A program made the translations under genes and the position numbers. The notes beneath the pieces were generated by a model that saw only the letters and a list, made by a program, of their open reading frames with translations, was not told the DNA's origin and ran no database searches. From contig CM065809.1 of NCBI GenBank assembly GCA_033398695.1, forward strand, positions 172,536,501-172,600,500: a DNA stretch of 64,000 bases, written 5' to 3'. Below, in pieces: positions 12,434 to 24,970 of the stretch; position 1 is the stretch's first letter, and every line of letters begins with the position of its first letter. The stretch comes from Orobanche coerulescens. Lineage: Eukaryota > Streptophyta > Magnoliopsida > Lamiales > Orobanchaceae.

Positions 12434-12481
<48 letters not shown>
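12434..12481. repeat. (CT)n microsatellite upstream of AKT2-type gene
   Basis: About 24 CT units, 94 bp upstream of the AKT2 start codon. On the gene's strand it reads (GA)n and probably lies in the 5' UTR or core promoter, where GA repeats are common in plants. A TTTTTATATG sequence directly upstream on the gene strand could serve as a TATA element, but this is weak. Confidence 0.85.
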
Positions 12482-12486
<5 letters not shown>

Positions 12487-12488
12487 AA

Positions 12489-12830
12489 AAGGGTTGGGGA
12501 GAGTCCATGGGCATAGCTGAGTGGTAAGGCATATAGTGATGTCGGGAGAAATTCCCCAGCAATGTAGGTTCGGATCCCGTGTGGAACAAATTTTCAGTGA
12601 AATATTGTGGAGGTTTGTCTTAGGGTTTGAATCATGTTGGCTCGCTCCTAAATGTATCTGTCACTCGGGCACATTTCTCGATTTACACCACACGTGGTCA
12701 AGAGACCTCTGATACAGGTGGGAGAGTTTCTCGTCTCTCCCTTACCCAAATAAAGAAGATTGGGGAGAGCAAGGGCGTACTAGTGGGCATCCCACACCCA
12801 GACTCTCCCAATTGAGGAGAATGATTAAAA
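12489..12830 (+). mobile_element. tRNA-related SINE-like sequence
   Basis: TAGCTGAGTGGTAAGGC (12514-12530) matches a pol III A box and GGTTCGGATCCC (12567-12578) matches a B box, at tRNA-like spacing. The first about 90 bases therefore look like a tRNA-derived SINE head. GGGGAGAG words recur near both ends (12496 and 12760). I see no clean poly(A) tail or TSD, so the right end is a guess. It is not a functional tRNA because acceptor-stem pairing is not evident. Confidence 0.45.
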
Positions 12831-13928
12831 ATTACCTTGAAAACAAAAAAATTAATACTTCGATAAGGATTTTTAAGCTTCGGCACTCATTCGATCCTTC
12901 TTTAATCCGTTATGGCTACGCCATATCGAAGCGGTAGAAATAATTTTGGTATGAATTTGTTGTGGGGGTGGGTGGTGGGGGTGGGGGATATTATTATTAT
13001 TATTAGGTGAAATAATTGAGCAATGGTAGTGTACAATGGGGCATAGCTATAGCTAGCTAGTGGCCTAAATAGTACAGTGGAACCTAGAATTTTGGAACCT
13101 ACAATTTTTATTTTTTAAATATATATTGGGTATTGAATAAATAGAAATATATATAATTTATAAAAAATTTGTTCGGATTATAAGGAGTTGGTCTTACTTA
13201 TAAGCAATCGAAACTTTTTTTTTTGTGCGCTACATTTTATCTCCTCTGTTTTTTTGCGTGATTTTTCATCTACTTTCTTTTTCTTTTTTTTTCCCGGTGT
13301 ATGAAAGAAAATTATGTTCCCATATGTTTCTATCTCTTTACGAGCGCAGCTTTTCCGTTTCCCCAATTCAAAACGAAAAGCGAGTCTCTCTAGTCTCTCC
13401 AGCCAAATTCATGAATCACAAACGAGGAAAACGGCGTTTTTCATGAATTATGGTTTCATGAAGGAAAATGCTATACTACCCACTCTACAAATCCCTAATT
13501 TCCCCCAACATTTTAATTAGATGGATTCTAATTGGGCCCCTCATGTATAAATATGAGTCCCGTGAATAAAAACACGACACGTGTCATTCGGTACATATGT
13601 TGGGAACAATTTTAGGGGTGTATAGCACAACTCTTTCATGAAATACAATATAAAAGGTGTGTTTTTCTTGAATTTTATATTGATTTATTATGTTGTTTGT
13701 AAGTAAATCAGACTTTTTAAAATCATTTTATGCATTTATACTGTTTTATAATTCTAGTTAGGATTAAGTTTTCCATTAAAAGAAAAACTATAAAAAAGAA
13801 AAAAAATTAAGCCATATTTTTATTTTCGCGCAAGACCACCAAAATTTCATTACGACTGACCCTGAATGATCTTGTAGGTGGATTGTAGTGCAAGGGAGGT
13901 GGATTGTTGTCATGAGCTGCAATGGGCG
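12831..13928. other. Non-coding spacer between AKT2 upstream region and CACTA element
   Basis: AT-rich sequence with a few simple repeats (GGGTGG-rich at 12961-12990, TTA repeat near 12991). Short open frames here show no recognisable protein and no codon structure. No gene seen. Confidence 0.6.
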
Positions 13929-14335
13929 CACTACTACAAAAATAGGATTTTAACAGCAATTCTGGAGCCATTTTAACAGCGGTTCCGAAACCGTTGTTAA
14001 AGGTGCCGATGTTAAATTTAACAGCGATTTTCTAAAAAACCAATGTTAATTTAACAACGGTTTATAAGAAAAACCGTTGTTAATCTTACAGTGGTCTATA
14101 AGGAAAATCGATGTTAAAAGATATTAACAGCGATTTTTTAGGAGAACCGCTGTTAATGTTCTACGGAAATTAAGAGCGGTACTTCAGCAAAACCGCTGTT
14201 AAATATCCAGTTAACAATGGTTATCTATAATAACCGCTGTTAATTTAACAGCGGTTGTTTTAAAGAACCACTGTCATTCTGAATAGTGTAACTTAACAGC
14301 GGTTATTCTAAAGAACCGCTGGTAATGTAGTTGTT
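13929..14335. repeat. Subterminal repeat region of the CACTA element, left end
   Basis: More than ten copies, in both orientations, of a TTAACAGCGGTT-like motif and its complement AACCGCTGTTAA, often paired as hairpins a few tens of bases apart. In CACTA elements such subterminal repeats bind the element-encoded accessory protein. The right end carries only a few copies (about 40288-40318). Confidence 0.8.
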
Positions 14336-14980
14336 TTTAATACGAGGCTTGTTTTTAATTTATCAACCTGCACACAATTTCAGAAAATGTTTCAGCCAAA
14401 CCAGAATACAATGTCAAATAAATCTCAACAACATAACTTTCATTCATTCACCAATATATATAACACAACTTGCATCCAACCATCAAATACAATAACGCTC
14501 ATTACAACTATCTATAGAAGTGAATACCAATAAAATGACGTTCCATCCAATTTAAAATGAATACAACAACACAATTCACAAACTAACCAAACAAGACAAT
14601 GATAATTCTTACAAAATCAAATGTCAAAAATATACGCATATAAACGGTTTCTAACCTCCAAAAATTGTTTTGCCCATTCGGTTCGAATTTCATGAATTCT
14701 ATCTATAGGAATTGCTGCAACATCATCAAACATCTGTACATGTAAACATATAAATTAATAAACTCATCAACTTAAACGATAAAATCACTTCTAAACTGAA
14801 ATAATTTAAAAAACTGAAATTAATTTAAATAATTTAAAAAACTGAAATAAAAGTTTATCACCTCCATCTATCCATCGATAATACGAGCTCGGGCAATGGT
14901 CGACATTCAGTGCATGACATAAAACCCACACTCCCAACGTCCGTTTTGTTTATTACACTAAAAAGAATATGAAGATCAAT

Positions 14981-14982
<2 letters not shown>

Positions 14983-15025
<43 letters not shown>
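14983..15025. repeat. (TA)n(TG)n microsatellite
   Basis: ATATATATATAT followed by about 14 TG units, inside the last intron of the CACTA second gene. Confidence 0.85.
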
Positions 15026-15027
<2 letters not shown>

Positions 15028-17719
15028 CTGTGACTAAATGTATTACTTACTTTGGGATATATCCAAGTACTCATCTGTTTGGATTTACTTGTATGCATAC
15101 CCTCCATCACCTTAAACGCGGCCACGACACTGTTTGAAAGAAGTACTAATGTATTATGAAATGAAAATATAATATATTTCAAGTAAATCCTACAAATTAA
15201 AACTTACTTCTGGACTACGGCCTTAATGCGATTGACGGGCTTACGGTGTAGGGAGTAAAACCACACAACCCCTTTTGCGGGAATAATGACCAAAAGTTGT
15301 CAATGCTCACTGCATTAACAACGTATTACAAGCGGGGAGGGGTATTGAATTTTTTTCATATCAAACTAATCTAAGCACATCTACTTACATAATTATTAAT
15401 ATAAAAATCTACAAAGACATGAAAGAAATATTAAGACTTTTAGAGAAAAAAAGAGGGTAGTGAGACGAATGTTAGATGCAATTTATAAATCTATACTTAC
15501 TTGTGATGGTAAGCTCCAAGGTATATCTGTTTTATTACATCCGACATACGCGAAGTGATGTATCCGGAGGTCTCCTCTCCCTTATTTTCCATAATTTGTA
15601 TGAATTGAGGATCAAAATATTCATACAAATCCTCGTCTATCATCCACGTTCAATTTCGATAAATACCTAATTTGTTAAACAAAGTATTAATATCTAATTT
15701 ACATTCCAAACTATGAATGTTTGATAAATATACATGAATATGCATGTAAAGAATTACTTACAAAGTCCAAAATGTAGAATCGATAATCTAAGCCATTGTG
15801 TGTCTTGAATGATTTCCAAAAGATATTGTAACTTATGTACAAGGGAACGTCAGCACCACCACAGCCAAAGGAAGTTGTATCCCATGGCACTTGTAACGGG
15901 TCACTAAAAAGAGTCGCTGCAACACCAAATAACTCTCTCATGGTATCATCTCTGTGACTCACCGGTCATCTTGACGAGCATGTTTCTTAGGTCGCTCATG
16001 TCGCTCAATATCCTATATCATATAGAAGAGTGTAAAAACCAAGTATAACCGAAGTATCTTTTATTTAGATTTAATATTAAAAACACAGAAGAAATATACC
16101 TTGATAAAGTCGGCAACGACAAGATTCTTTGGCCATGCAATACCTAGAGTTTCCCTCACTATGCTTACCTCTTCAGTAGGTATAGGAACTTCGGCACTGC
16201 CATCTATGGCCTCCTCAACTACTACCTTAACCAAATAAGCTGTTAAAGGAGCACAATGTAGGGTAAAACCATGATGAACTCGACCGATAGCGACTAGACG
16301 AGGAGGATGCTCGTCCACATAAAATTCAAATCGACCAGTGTCCCCAGGCAGAGTCTTCCCTCCTGAAGGGCCAGAAACAGCATCGACACAACTCCCCGTC
16401 GTACTGACACGGGTAACATGATCATCAGGTGTACGTAGATCGATGTGGGCTGCTGTGAATGAGCACCCAAAGACTCCAATGTTTGGCCGAATATTTTCAT
16501 CAAATTTTGTGTGACATCATATGTAATATTCTTTGTTGGTTCCTCTAACACACTTTTATTTATTGATGATGCAGATCGACGTGAAGATCGTCCAAAATAA
16601 TCTCGAATGCCTACACCAAATCCAATGCCACGAACACGGCCTGGGTGATCCGGTATCTCAGCCAATATATCATGTTGTCCCTCGGGAGTGAAGCTGCCAT
16701 ATGTACACTGCTCATCCAACTCATCCTACAAAAGACCGATTTTTCGTAAGTGAAACACATGTGAAGCACATAAATGAACTGCTAATATTTTTTCGTTAGG
16801 ATAGAAAAAACTTTGTTTCATAAGTAAACATAAAAGTGAACTTTTAAAATTTTATTCATAATTCGAACGGAAACTTTAAATATTTGAAATTAGATATTAC
16901 GACTTTTATTTTTTTCAACAAAAAAAAAATAAAAGTTATAGAATTTAATTGCAAAACAAAAATTTCTGGAATTAAATTTTGAAAAGATAAGAAAAGTAAG
17001 TTTATTTAATTTTAATACATTGTCAAATATTAAATGATATTTTAAACTTACGATTTCAGTAACAATCTCTCGTGCAACGTCTGATGACACTCCCCCAGAT
17101 CTTTTTTGGCGACCAAGCTTCCACCTCTGATGACGTGAAGGAGGAAATGGAGGATCAATAATAACATCTTCTCCAGATTTTGATACTTCTTCTTTACGCT
17201 CCTTCATCTTCCTCTTCATCTCCCGTACTTCCACAAAATCATATCCTCCTCGAGCCATAGTATGGGGAGCATTGTTCAGCTTGGCTATCTCTTGTTTCTT
17301 GATTCTTTTTCCCTGAAAAAAATATTTGCAAAGCATCGAAATAATATGTAAGGAAATAAAACCAGAGGTGGAATCGAGCTATAGAAAATTATTTGCAAGG
17401 AATTGAAATAATATGTAAGAAAATATTTGCAAGGAATCGAGCTATAGAAAAAGTCTTTTGAATTCGATTTACCTCCCAAGTAGGGTCCTCACGAATCTTT
17501 TTGAATTCTTTCCAATCGTCCTCCGATATACCATACTTCTCATAAGGAGATAACCCTTTCGACGGACCATGTATATACTCACCGATCAAATCAGTCTTAA
17601 ATTGCCTCCACATCGTGCCTATAGACTGCAATGTCTTCTTGTGAAATTGGCCAATATTACTAATTTGTCTGACATCAAAGTTGGCCTACATTGACAATTC
17701 AAATTGAAACGTTATCGAT

Positions 17720-18365
17720 AATATTTGAATTAATTTCAATTTTTATAAAATAATTTACTTAAATTAATTTTTTTCATAAATTTCAGTTTTAATCCAGGTT
17801 ATGTATATTTAATTCAGTTTTATCAACTATTTAATTTAATTTTAGTTTTTATAAAATAAATTACTTAAATTAATGTTTTTTCATAAATTTCAGTTTTATT
17901 CTAGATTATTTAAGTTTATTTCAGTTTTTAAATTATTTAAATTAATTTTAGTTTTTATAGAATAATTTACTTAAATTAATGTTTTTTATAAATTTCAGTT
18001 TAATTCTAGATTATTTAAATTTAATTCAGTTTTTAAAATTATTTAAATTAATTTTAATTTTTATAGAATAATTTACTTAAATTAATGTTTTTTATAAATG
18101 TTAGTTTAATTCCAGATTATTTAAGTTTATTTCAGTTTTTAAATTATTTAAATTAATTTCGGTTTTTATAGAATAATTTACTTAAATTAATGTTTTTTTT
18201 ACAAATTTCAGTTTAATTCGAGAGTATTAAATTTAATTCAGTTTATTAAATAATTTAAATTAATTTCAGTTTTTATAGAATAATTTACTTAAATTAATGT
18301 TTTTTTAAATTTCAGTTTACTTCCAGATTATTTGAATTTAATTCAGTTTTTTAAATTATTTAAGC
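17720..18365. repeat. About 106-bp AT-rich tandem array, six units
   Basis: The marker TTTTTATARAATAATTTACT recurs at about 17741, 17846, 17953, 18058, 18163 and 18270, a spacing of 105-107 bp. Each unit also has TTTCAGTTTAATTC and ATTATTTAAATTTAATTCAG. The array sits in an intron of the CACTA second gene, between its first exon and the QISNIGQFHKK segment. Confidence 0.85.
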
Positions 18366-19485
18366 ACAAAGTGAAACACATAAATTAAGCACAAAAGTAA
18401 TGCACGTACCAATACATCCTGCCAAGCATTTCCTTCTCCGGCTTGTCCAGTACATGATTCCATCGATCGTACAGTATGGAAACATGATCTTTCGCAAGTT
18501 TACCCAAATAAGTACTTAATTTGATTTTGTGCTCGTACTTAAGTTTTCCCATGACTGGATCGATGTCAAGAGGTAGCTTTTCCCATCTACACGCCGTTTG
18601 GACATACTTCTACATCTTGTATGATTTTTTGTGTAGTAGTCTGTGTATGGGGAGAAGCAGCGGAATGAGGAGGAGAATGACGAGGAGTACGAGGAGAATG
18701 AGAATGAGAACGAGGAGGATACCGAGGAGAAGCCATGTGCCTGCATAAACAAATTAAAATATTGTCAAACACAACGTAAACCAAGAAACTAATATTTGTC
18801 AAACACAACATACACCAATAAGCTGAATTTGTACTTAGCATGATGCCAAGTGGGAAGATGATGCCAAACACCCAACAGTAATATTTTTTTTTTTTGAAAA
18901 AACTCATGGTCAAAAAACTAATACTTGTCAAACACAACGTATTACCTAGTTGCCTAAATTAGTTATTATGACTTAACATCTAATTGCCTACATTTTGACT
19001 ACTAAGTACTAAATCTACTGATTTATAAGTGAACACCTACTCACTTTGTAAGAGGAGAATAATTCAATTCAGTTAAACTTAGAATGAGAACAAAAATGGC
19101 ATGTATCTATGCAAAACTTAGATGTAGTTATTCATGTACCTGATTTTTATTTATCTTTTGAGATAACAAAGTTCTCCCATAAACCTTCATCATGGTCATT
19201 TCGAATGGAATGTATGTCGTCAACTTCATTTTCTTCAACGATAGTGGGTAACTGTGTTGAAAAAAGAATACATTCACAATTTTCAAACGTTGATTCTTCA
19301 GTTTCATTGATATCCACACTTCTACCTGGAATAACCACGGACAATCTTTCATTACATGGATCACTGACATAGAACACCTGTTTTCCTTGGTGTGCCATGA
19401 TAAAAGGCTCATCGATGCCAAAACTAGATTTTTGTCTTTTGAGCTTGAAAAGTGCATAGACTCGGCTTGAAGAGTAACTCCACTA

Positions 19486-19592
19486 ATCCTCCACCAATTG
19501 GTGGAGTGGATACCCCTCCCCTCCTGTAACAAGGAGGTCGAGGGTTCGACTCCAGTGGGAGTCGGGGTGCGTGCGTGTAAAAAAAAAAAAAA
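19486..19592 (+). mobile_element. Short tRNA-derived SINE in the TNP2 pseudogene
   Basis: 107 bp ending in a run of 13-15 A and flanked by a perfect 15-bp TSD, AGAGTAACTCCACTA (19471-19485 and 19593-19607). GAGGGTTCGACTCC at about 19537-19550 is a pol III B box; GTGGAGTGGATACCC near 19500 is a plausible A box. No coding capacity. It must have been mobilised by LINE machinery, as SINEs are. Confidence 0.88.
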
Positions 19593-21781
19593 AGAGTAAC
19601 TCCACTATTTTGAACCGTACTCTTGTCATCTTGTGACTTTGTATAGAATGAGTACTTATTAATATCGTATCCACTCCAAGTTACGACATTATATTTGGGT
19701 CTGTAAGCTAGCCATTGTATTATTTCAGATGCGCTGCTAGAAATTTGTTCCTTAAATCATCTCAAGAAAGTCTTATTATGTTCAGTCAACAACCATTTTT
19801 CACTCATTCGGGGATTCTTTATCTTCAAATGATTCTGTGCGTTGATAAGTATGGAAGAACACCATCAATGTTATTCAAAATGTACAAATGTGCTTGAAGC
19901 ACCTCATCTCGACTCTTGGTTAAAACTTTAACACCCCGTGTATCCTTTCCTCTAATTCTATCCTCATATCGAGACTTAGGAAGCCCTACAGATTCCACTT
20001 ATGACGTAATCTGTGCAAAACTCTATAGCTTTTTCTGCAATGTACCTCTCCACAATAGATGCTTGCGGACGAGATGGGTTTTTAGTATACCCTTCGAAAA
20101 TCTTCATGTATCGCTCAATGGGGTACATTCATCTCAAATAAACAGGGCCACACTCTTCAATCTCCCTAACTAGATGGACAAGTAAGTGAACCATAATATC
20201 AAAAAAAAAAAAAGGAGGAAAATACATCTCCAATTGGCATAAGATAACAATAGCCTCATTTTTTCACTCATCCAAAACCTGAGGACCTATCACTTTGCTA
20301 CATATAGCATTAAAAAAAAAAAGCACAAACGAGTTATGACATTCCTCACTTTTTTAGGCAAGACATCACATATAGCCACTGCTAGAAGTTTCTGCATCAA
20401 GACATGACAGTCATGTGACTTTAAGCCAACCAGTTTAAGATTTTGCAATGATATAAGACTCTTAATATTTGAAGAGTAACTTTGTGGCACTTTAATGCCT
20501 TGTAAACATTTACAAAAGCTGATTTTCTCCCTTTTTGATAAAGTATAACATGCTGAGAGAGATAAGTTCGTTTACCAACTGATTGTGAATGCAACTGAGG
20601 AAGCATACCTATTTCCTATAGGTCTAGACGAGTCTGGACACCATCTTTTTTTTTGTACTTAATATTGAGAAGTGTGCCGATCACACTATCGCACACATTT
20701 TTCGACATGCATAACATCTATGCAACGCCTAACATCTAGTTTGCTCCAGTATGGAAGTTCAAAGAATATGGACCTCTTCTTCCATATGTTTGCGCAAAGA
20801 ATGTTTTTGTAGTTTTCCCAAACATAGTATTGATATTCTTATCGCGATCGTAAACTTGCTCACCTGTTAATGGTGTCGGTGCAAATCCGTCTTTCTGGTA
20901 TCCATTAAAAGCTTTTCTCAATCTACGATATGGGTGATGGCGATTGAGAAACCTACGATGTTGAGTGTAAACTGTTTTTTTCCCGTGTTTCAACAGAACG
21001 CAACTTGTGTTTTCCTCACATATAGGACATGCATGATGCCCCTTCACAATATACCCGTTCAAGTTTTCATATGCCGGAAAGTCATTAATGGTAACAAATA
21101 ACATTGCACGTAGCTTGAAACTTTGCTGGTGGTACCCATCAAACACGTCAACCCTTCATCCCACATCATTCTCAAATCATCAATAAACGGACTTAGATAA
21201 ACACCTATGTCATTTCCTGGCTGTTTTGGGCCCCAAATCATCATTGACAACATAACACATTTACGCTTCATACATAACCAATGAGGTAAATTATAGATCA
21301 CAAGTAGGACAGGCCATGAGCTATGCTTAGTGCTTAAATTACCAAACAGATTCATCCCATCTGTTGAAAGTCCAAGCCTAAGGTTTCTTGCTTCACCCCC
21401 AAAATCTGGAAATAAATGATCTATTTTCTTCCACTGTACAAAATCAGCAGGATGACGAATTAGCCGTCGCATTTTCTCCCTTCTGCGTGCCATATGAGGT
21501 TCTTTACGTAATCCTTATTAGCAAACAGTCGCTTGAACCTTGGAATAATTGGAAGATACCATAACACCTTCGCTGGAGGCCCTCGTTGTGTGCTCTCTCC
21601 ATCACTAGAATCATCATGCTTCACTTTGTAGCGTAATGCTCCACACCTAGGACACTTATGCAATAATTCAAACTCTTTTTGGTACAATATGTTATCATTA
21701 GGGCAGGCATGTATTTTATTATACGCCAAACCAATCGGACACAAAACCTTCTTCGCTTCATAAGTACTGTTAGGCAATTTA

Positions 21782-23264
21782 TGTTGGGAATAGTGCCCTA
21801 GGACATTCGATGTGCCTAGATTTGTAATTGTCACATTTAAATAAAGTTATTTGATATCATTTATTTCTCGTTGATTATTATAATGTGTGCATGTTTTAAT
21901 ATTATAATAATCGAATAATAGTTATTCACGAATAATAAGATTATTCAAATGTCCCTGGTAAAATCGCGTTGAGTAGAGACTCAAGTGATTAATATACTAG
22001 TATAAGTTTGATTGATAATCATCGGATGATTATGCGTATGGTATGGATCAATCTTATGGGTATTGGTTGGAGAACTAATACTGGACCGACCCGCATTGAG
22101 ATCACTGCATGGAAATGTCATAAGTGAATCTCAATACGGTATGTCAATAAATCCTTGAACCCGAGATTATCATAGAGTCCAACATGATAATCATATGCCT
22201 TGACGTAATCCAACGTCATCTCGAAACATGGTGATCATAAAGGTTAGCGATCGGGATTAGTGGGAGTCATGTAGAGGGCAATGAATAATCAAGATGGGGA
22301 TTTGTCCTCTCTTAAGTGAGAGAGATATCTGCTGGGCCCCTCGATAAGTAGGATCAAGGAAATGCATGGCCATGCTCAAATGAAGAGTCATTTGATTCAA
22401 TCACCTACTTAAGATCGAGAAAGCATTTGAACATAAATAAGTATGACAGACTCCATGACTTAGTTCAAATATGATATCGCGTGACAAAGGGATTTGACAC
22501 GTTAAAAGGTTTAATGGACTATTAACTTATATTATTTGGGTAATCATAATGTCTTGCTAGAGGCCGCTTATGATTTATTATTTAATAAGGTATTAAATAA
22601 TTGCCAACATAATATAAGCCTTTTGGGTCACACATACGACAATTATAGACAAGTAGGAATAAATATCAATCGGGAATAATAAATATAATATTGGATATTA
22701 TATTTATAAGGAGATTAAATAATAAGTAATATATATAATATTGGATATTATATATATTGTATTATTTAATAAGTTGAGGGGCAACTAAGCAAATACTAGA
22801 TTATTGAATCTAGGGTTTACTTAGTATATATATAAGGTCTTGGACAAGGAGTTGCAATGAGAAAATAAGACCTAAAATCGGCCCTTCAAGAAGAAGAAAA
22901 ATCGGCCATCTACATTATACTGTAGGAGAACGGAGTCGGTCGTTCCTCTTCCCTTAGTTGATCTTGATCAATAGTACAATCCTTCGAGTAAGGAATTTGT
23001 GTTGTACTATTTATCAATATTATTAAATGAGATCTAGCAATCCGGCTTGTGGAATTGTTCGTGTGTGGATCACCAAAAGAGGAAGGAGATATTCATCTAC
23101 TTCTAGTCCGGATCTAGAATTGTTCAATCGGATTAAGGTAATTCGATTAACTCTTTTTAAACAATTAAATTACTGCATGAGATCCTAAATTGGGTTTTCA
23201 CATTTATTGTTCCGCTGCGTTTTTACTCCGATTATTTTGTATTCGATACATAGAAAACCCAACA
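21782..23264 (+). repeat. Copia 5' LTR
   Basis: 1483 bp, TGTTGGGAATAGTGCC to GAAAACCCAACA. TATATATATAAG at 22825-22836 is a likely TATA box for transcription of the element. A TAATATTGGATATTATATAT foldback lies near 22690-22760. Confidence 0.93.
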
Positions 23265-23265
23265 G

Positions 23266-23278
23266 TGGTATCGGAGCC
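23266..23278 (+). promoter_or_regulatory. Copia primer-binding site (initiator Met tRNA)
   Basis: TGGTATCGGAGCC starts two bases after the 5' LTR end and matches the complement of the plant initiator-Met tRNA 3' end (TGGTATCAGAGCC) with one change. It is where minus-strand DNA synthesis would be primed. Confidence 0.88.
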
Positions 23279-23549
23279 AACTTGCAAGTAATTTAATTGT
23301 TTGTGTAGAACATATTTATGTGTAAATTATGTTCTTGATTATGTTTATAAAATATAGATTTTATAAAATCATTTTTCTGGTTTAATTTGATTAAATTGGA
23401 TCGTCAAACATAATTTTCTCGATGTTTTCGCGTTTTTCTGCGCGAACCGTTCTCGAACAGATCTGTTTCGAGATGGGTCGGTCCGGTCCGGCGGATCTGG
23501 ACCCGCGGGCCTTTTTATTAAAAAAAAAAAGAAAAAAATATTTTGACAA

Positions 23550-23912
23550 TCCAGGATTCAATCCTTGGTCACCAGGATTCCGGGTGCCGACTTACCATAT
23601 GGTCTACCATTTTGATTTAGAAAATATCACACGGATATTTTATAAAAGATAAGAAATCATTTTTCAAAATATGGCAAATACTTCCGCAAAACCGGGATTC
23701 GATCCTGAGTCTTTCGAGTTAATATCGGACCACTTACCTTCTGGGCTGGGACAGTTTTTGGTAGATTTTCTGTTGTTTTTTTTCTTATAAGCCTTATTGT
23801 AATATATTAGTAAATTTGGAAATAATAGTTGCTAAATGTTGCAAGTGCAACCGCCGGGTTTCGAACCGGGCAAACCCGTGCGGATCTCGCTCATGACCAT
23901 CTCGGCTTTGAG
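23550..23912 (-). other. Three antisense tRNA-like modules in the Copia leader
   Basis: Read on the minus strand, three stretches show an A-box-like then a B-box-like sequence at tRNA spacing. 23912-23848 has GCCGAGATGGTCATGAGC then CCGGTTCGAAACCCGG. 23752-23688 has GCCCAGAAGGTAAGTGG then GGATCGAATCCCGG. 23620-23550 has ACCATATGGTAAGTCGG then AGGATTGAATCCTGG. Each B-box segment is nearly self-complementary, like a T-arm. They lie between the primer site and gag, and do not match a complete functional tRNA that I can fold by eye. Confidence 0.6.
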
Positions 23913-24091
23913 TCCAGATTTGTTCATGTGATGACACAAATTTTAATTATTGTCCGATTGTCGATAAATTGATTATTTAGTATATTACATGCTTTATTAA
24001 TTATTTGATAATTATTTATGGTATGTGTGTGGTGTATGGCATGACCATAAATTGACCAATGTAATTGGATAATTTAATTTCTTATGGGTTG

Positions 24092-24186
24092 GTTTTTACG
24101 GCCTGCGTGTCGTTTAATTATAATTGGTTTTACGGCTGAGTCGTCTATTTAAATTGTTTATTATTTTACGGCCTGCGTGTCGTTTG
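24092..24186 (+). repeat. Three copies of a TTTTACGGCCTGCGTGTCGT motif in the Copia leader
   Basis: TTTTTACGGCCTGCGTGTCG at about 24092, a diverged TTTTACGGCTGAGTCGTC at about 24129, and TTTTACGGCCTGCGTGTCGT at about 24166, spaced about 36 bp apart in AT-rich sequence upstream of gag. Possibly packaging or dimerisation structure; function unknown. Confidence 0.7.
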
Positions 24187-24970
24187 TACTTCTTGTAATT
24201 TAATTTATTAGTGTAGTATTAAATTTCATTAATGTAATGAAGACAAGAAGGACGAGATAGATGGACTCGAGGAGCAAATTGATCGCGTATGACGTTCCAA
24301 GGAGTTGGAAGATCAATGAAGACCATATTTAACCCTTTAGATGACCTTTGTGATTTTCATGTTGGCTCATGAAAATCACGTTAGGATTATGGTCATGCTA
24401 TACACGGTCCTATGCTTTATTGTCATGTGATGCGATGTATGTTTAAATTTATGCATGTATGTGATGCTATGTATGTTTAGATGTATGTTAGCAAACATAG
24501 ACATTAACATAGGATAAAAATCCCTCGTTAAAATTTTAATGCCATTCATTTGAAAAACACCTATCAAGACTTCGATCATCATGAGTGGGTCATGCCAAAG
24601 TTGGGCACTCGGATTATCTTAGTAAGGTAGGATAGGTAATGGTGATACCTATACGTTTAATGAATTTGGAAATCAAAATAGTTTTGAACCTTAAGGCATA
24701 AGATGGGATTATAACATGCTTGGGCATACGATGCCAAATCCCATGACATAATCTAAGAGTTACATATGATGTAATCGATAAAGAGTTATCCACCTAAAGT
24801 AGTTCAATTCTAGGCGTCATGCCAAAGGCGGAGTTTAGGATTGTGCGAAATGGGATCTTAGCCCACTAAAATTACAAATGTTGTAAATTGAGGGTACTTT
24901 GTTTTAGTGGGAGTATTTTTCGAGAAATAAAATAATGTGACTAAATATTTTGCATATTGAATTTTGTAGA

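Larger units (their letters stand above)
14860..18736 (-). pseudogene. CACTA second gene: Ptta/En-Spm-type protein with ULP1-like (C48) protease domain
   Basis: A multi-exon gene downstream of the transposase. The likely start is at 18736 (MASPRYPPRSHSHSP, Ser/Pro/His-rich). Then come plant-transposase pieces near 18420-18600 (WEKLPLDIDPVMGKLKYEHK), 17400-17640 (MWRQFKTDLIGEY, YGISEDDWKEF), 17040-17330, 16294-16730 and 16090-16318, and a region at 15500-15960. Near 15220-15310 is LLVIIPAKGVVWFYSLHRKP, and near 14900-14960 ECGFYVMH; these are ULP1/SENP-like catalytic segments with the Cys in ECGFYVM. The codon for Trp in the His-Trp motif is TGA (HW becomes H-stop, about 15306-15311), and several joins need frameshifts. 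Exact exon borders are not resolved. Confidence 0.72.

Noticed and set aside
12512..12585. A possible functional tRNA gene
   Set aside because: A and B boxes are present, but I cannot form an acceptor stem or a standard anticodon arm; a SINE head is the better explanation.
17720..18365. Regularly spaced repeats that could be mistaken for a CRISPR array
   Set aside because: The units are contiguous 106-bp AT-rich tandem repeats without unique spacers, in a plant transposon.
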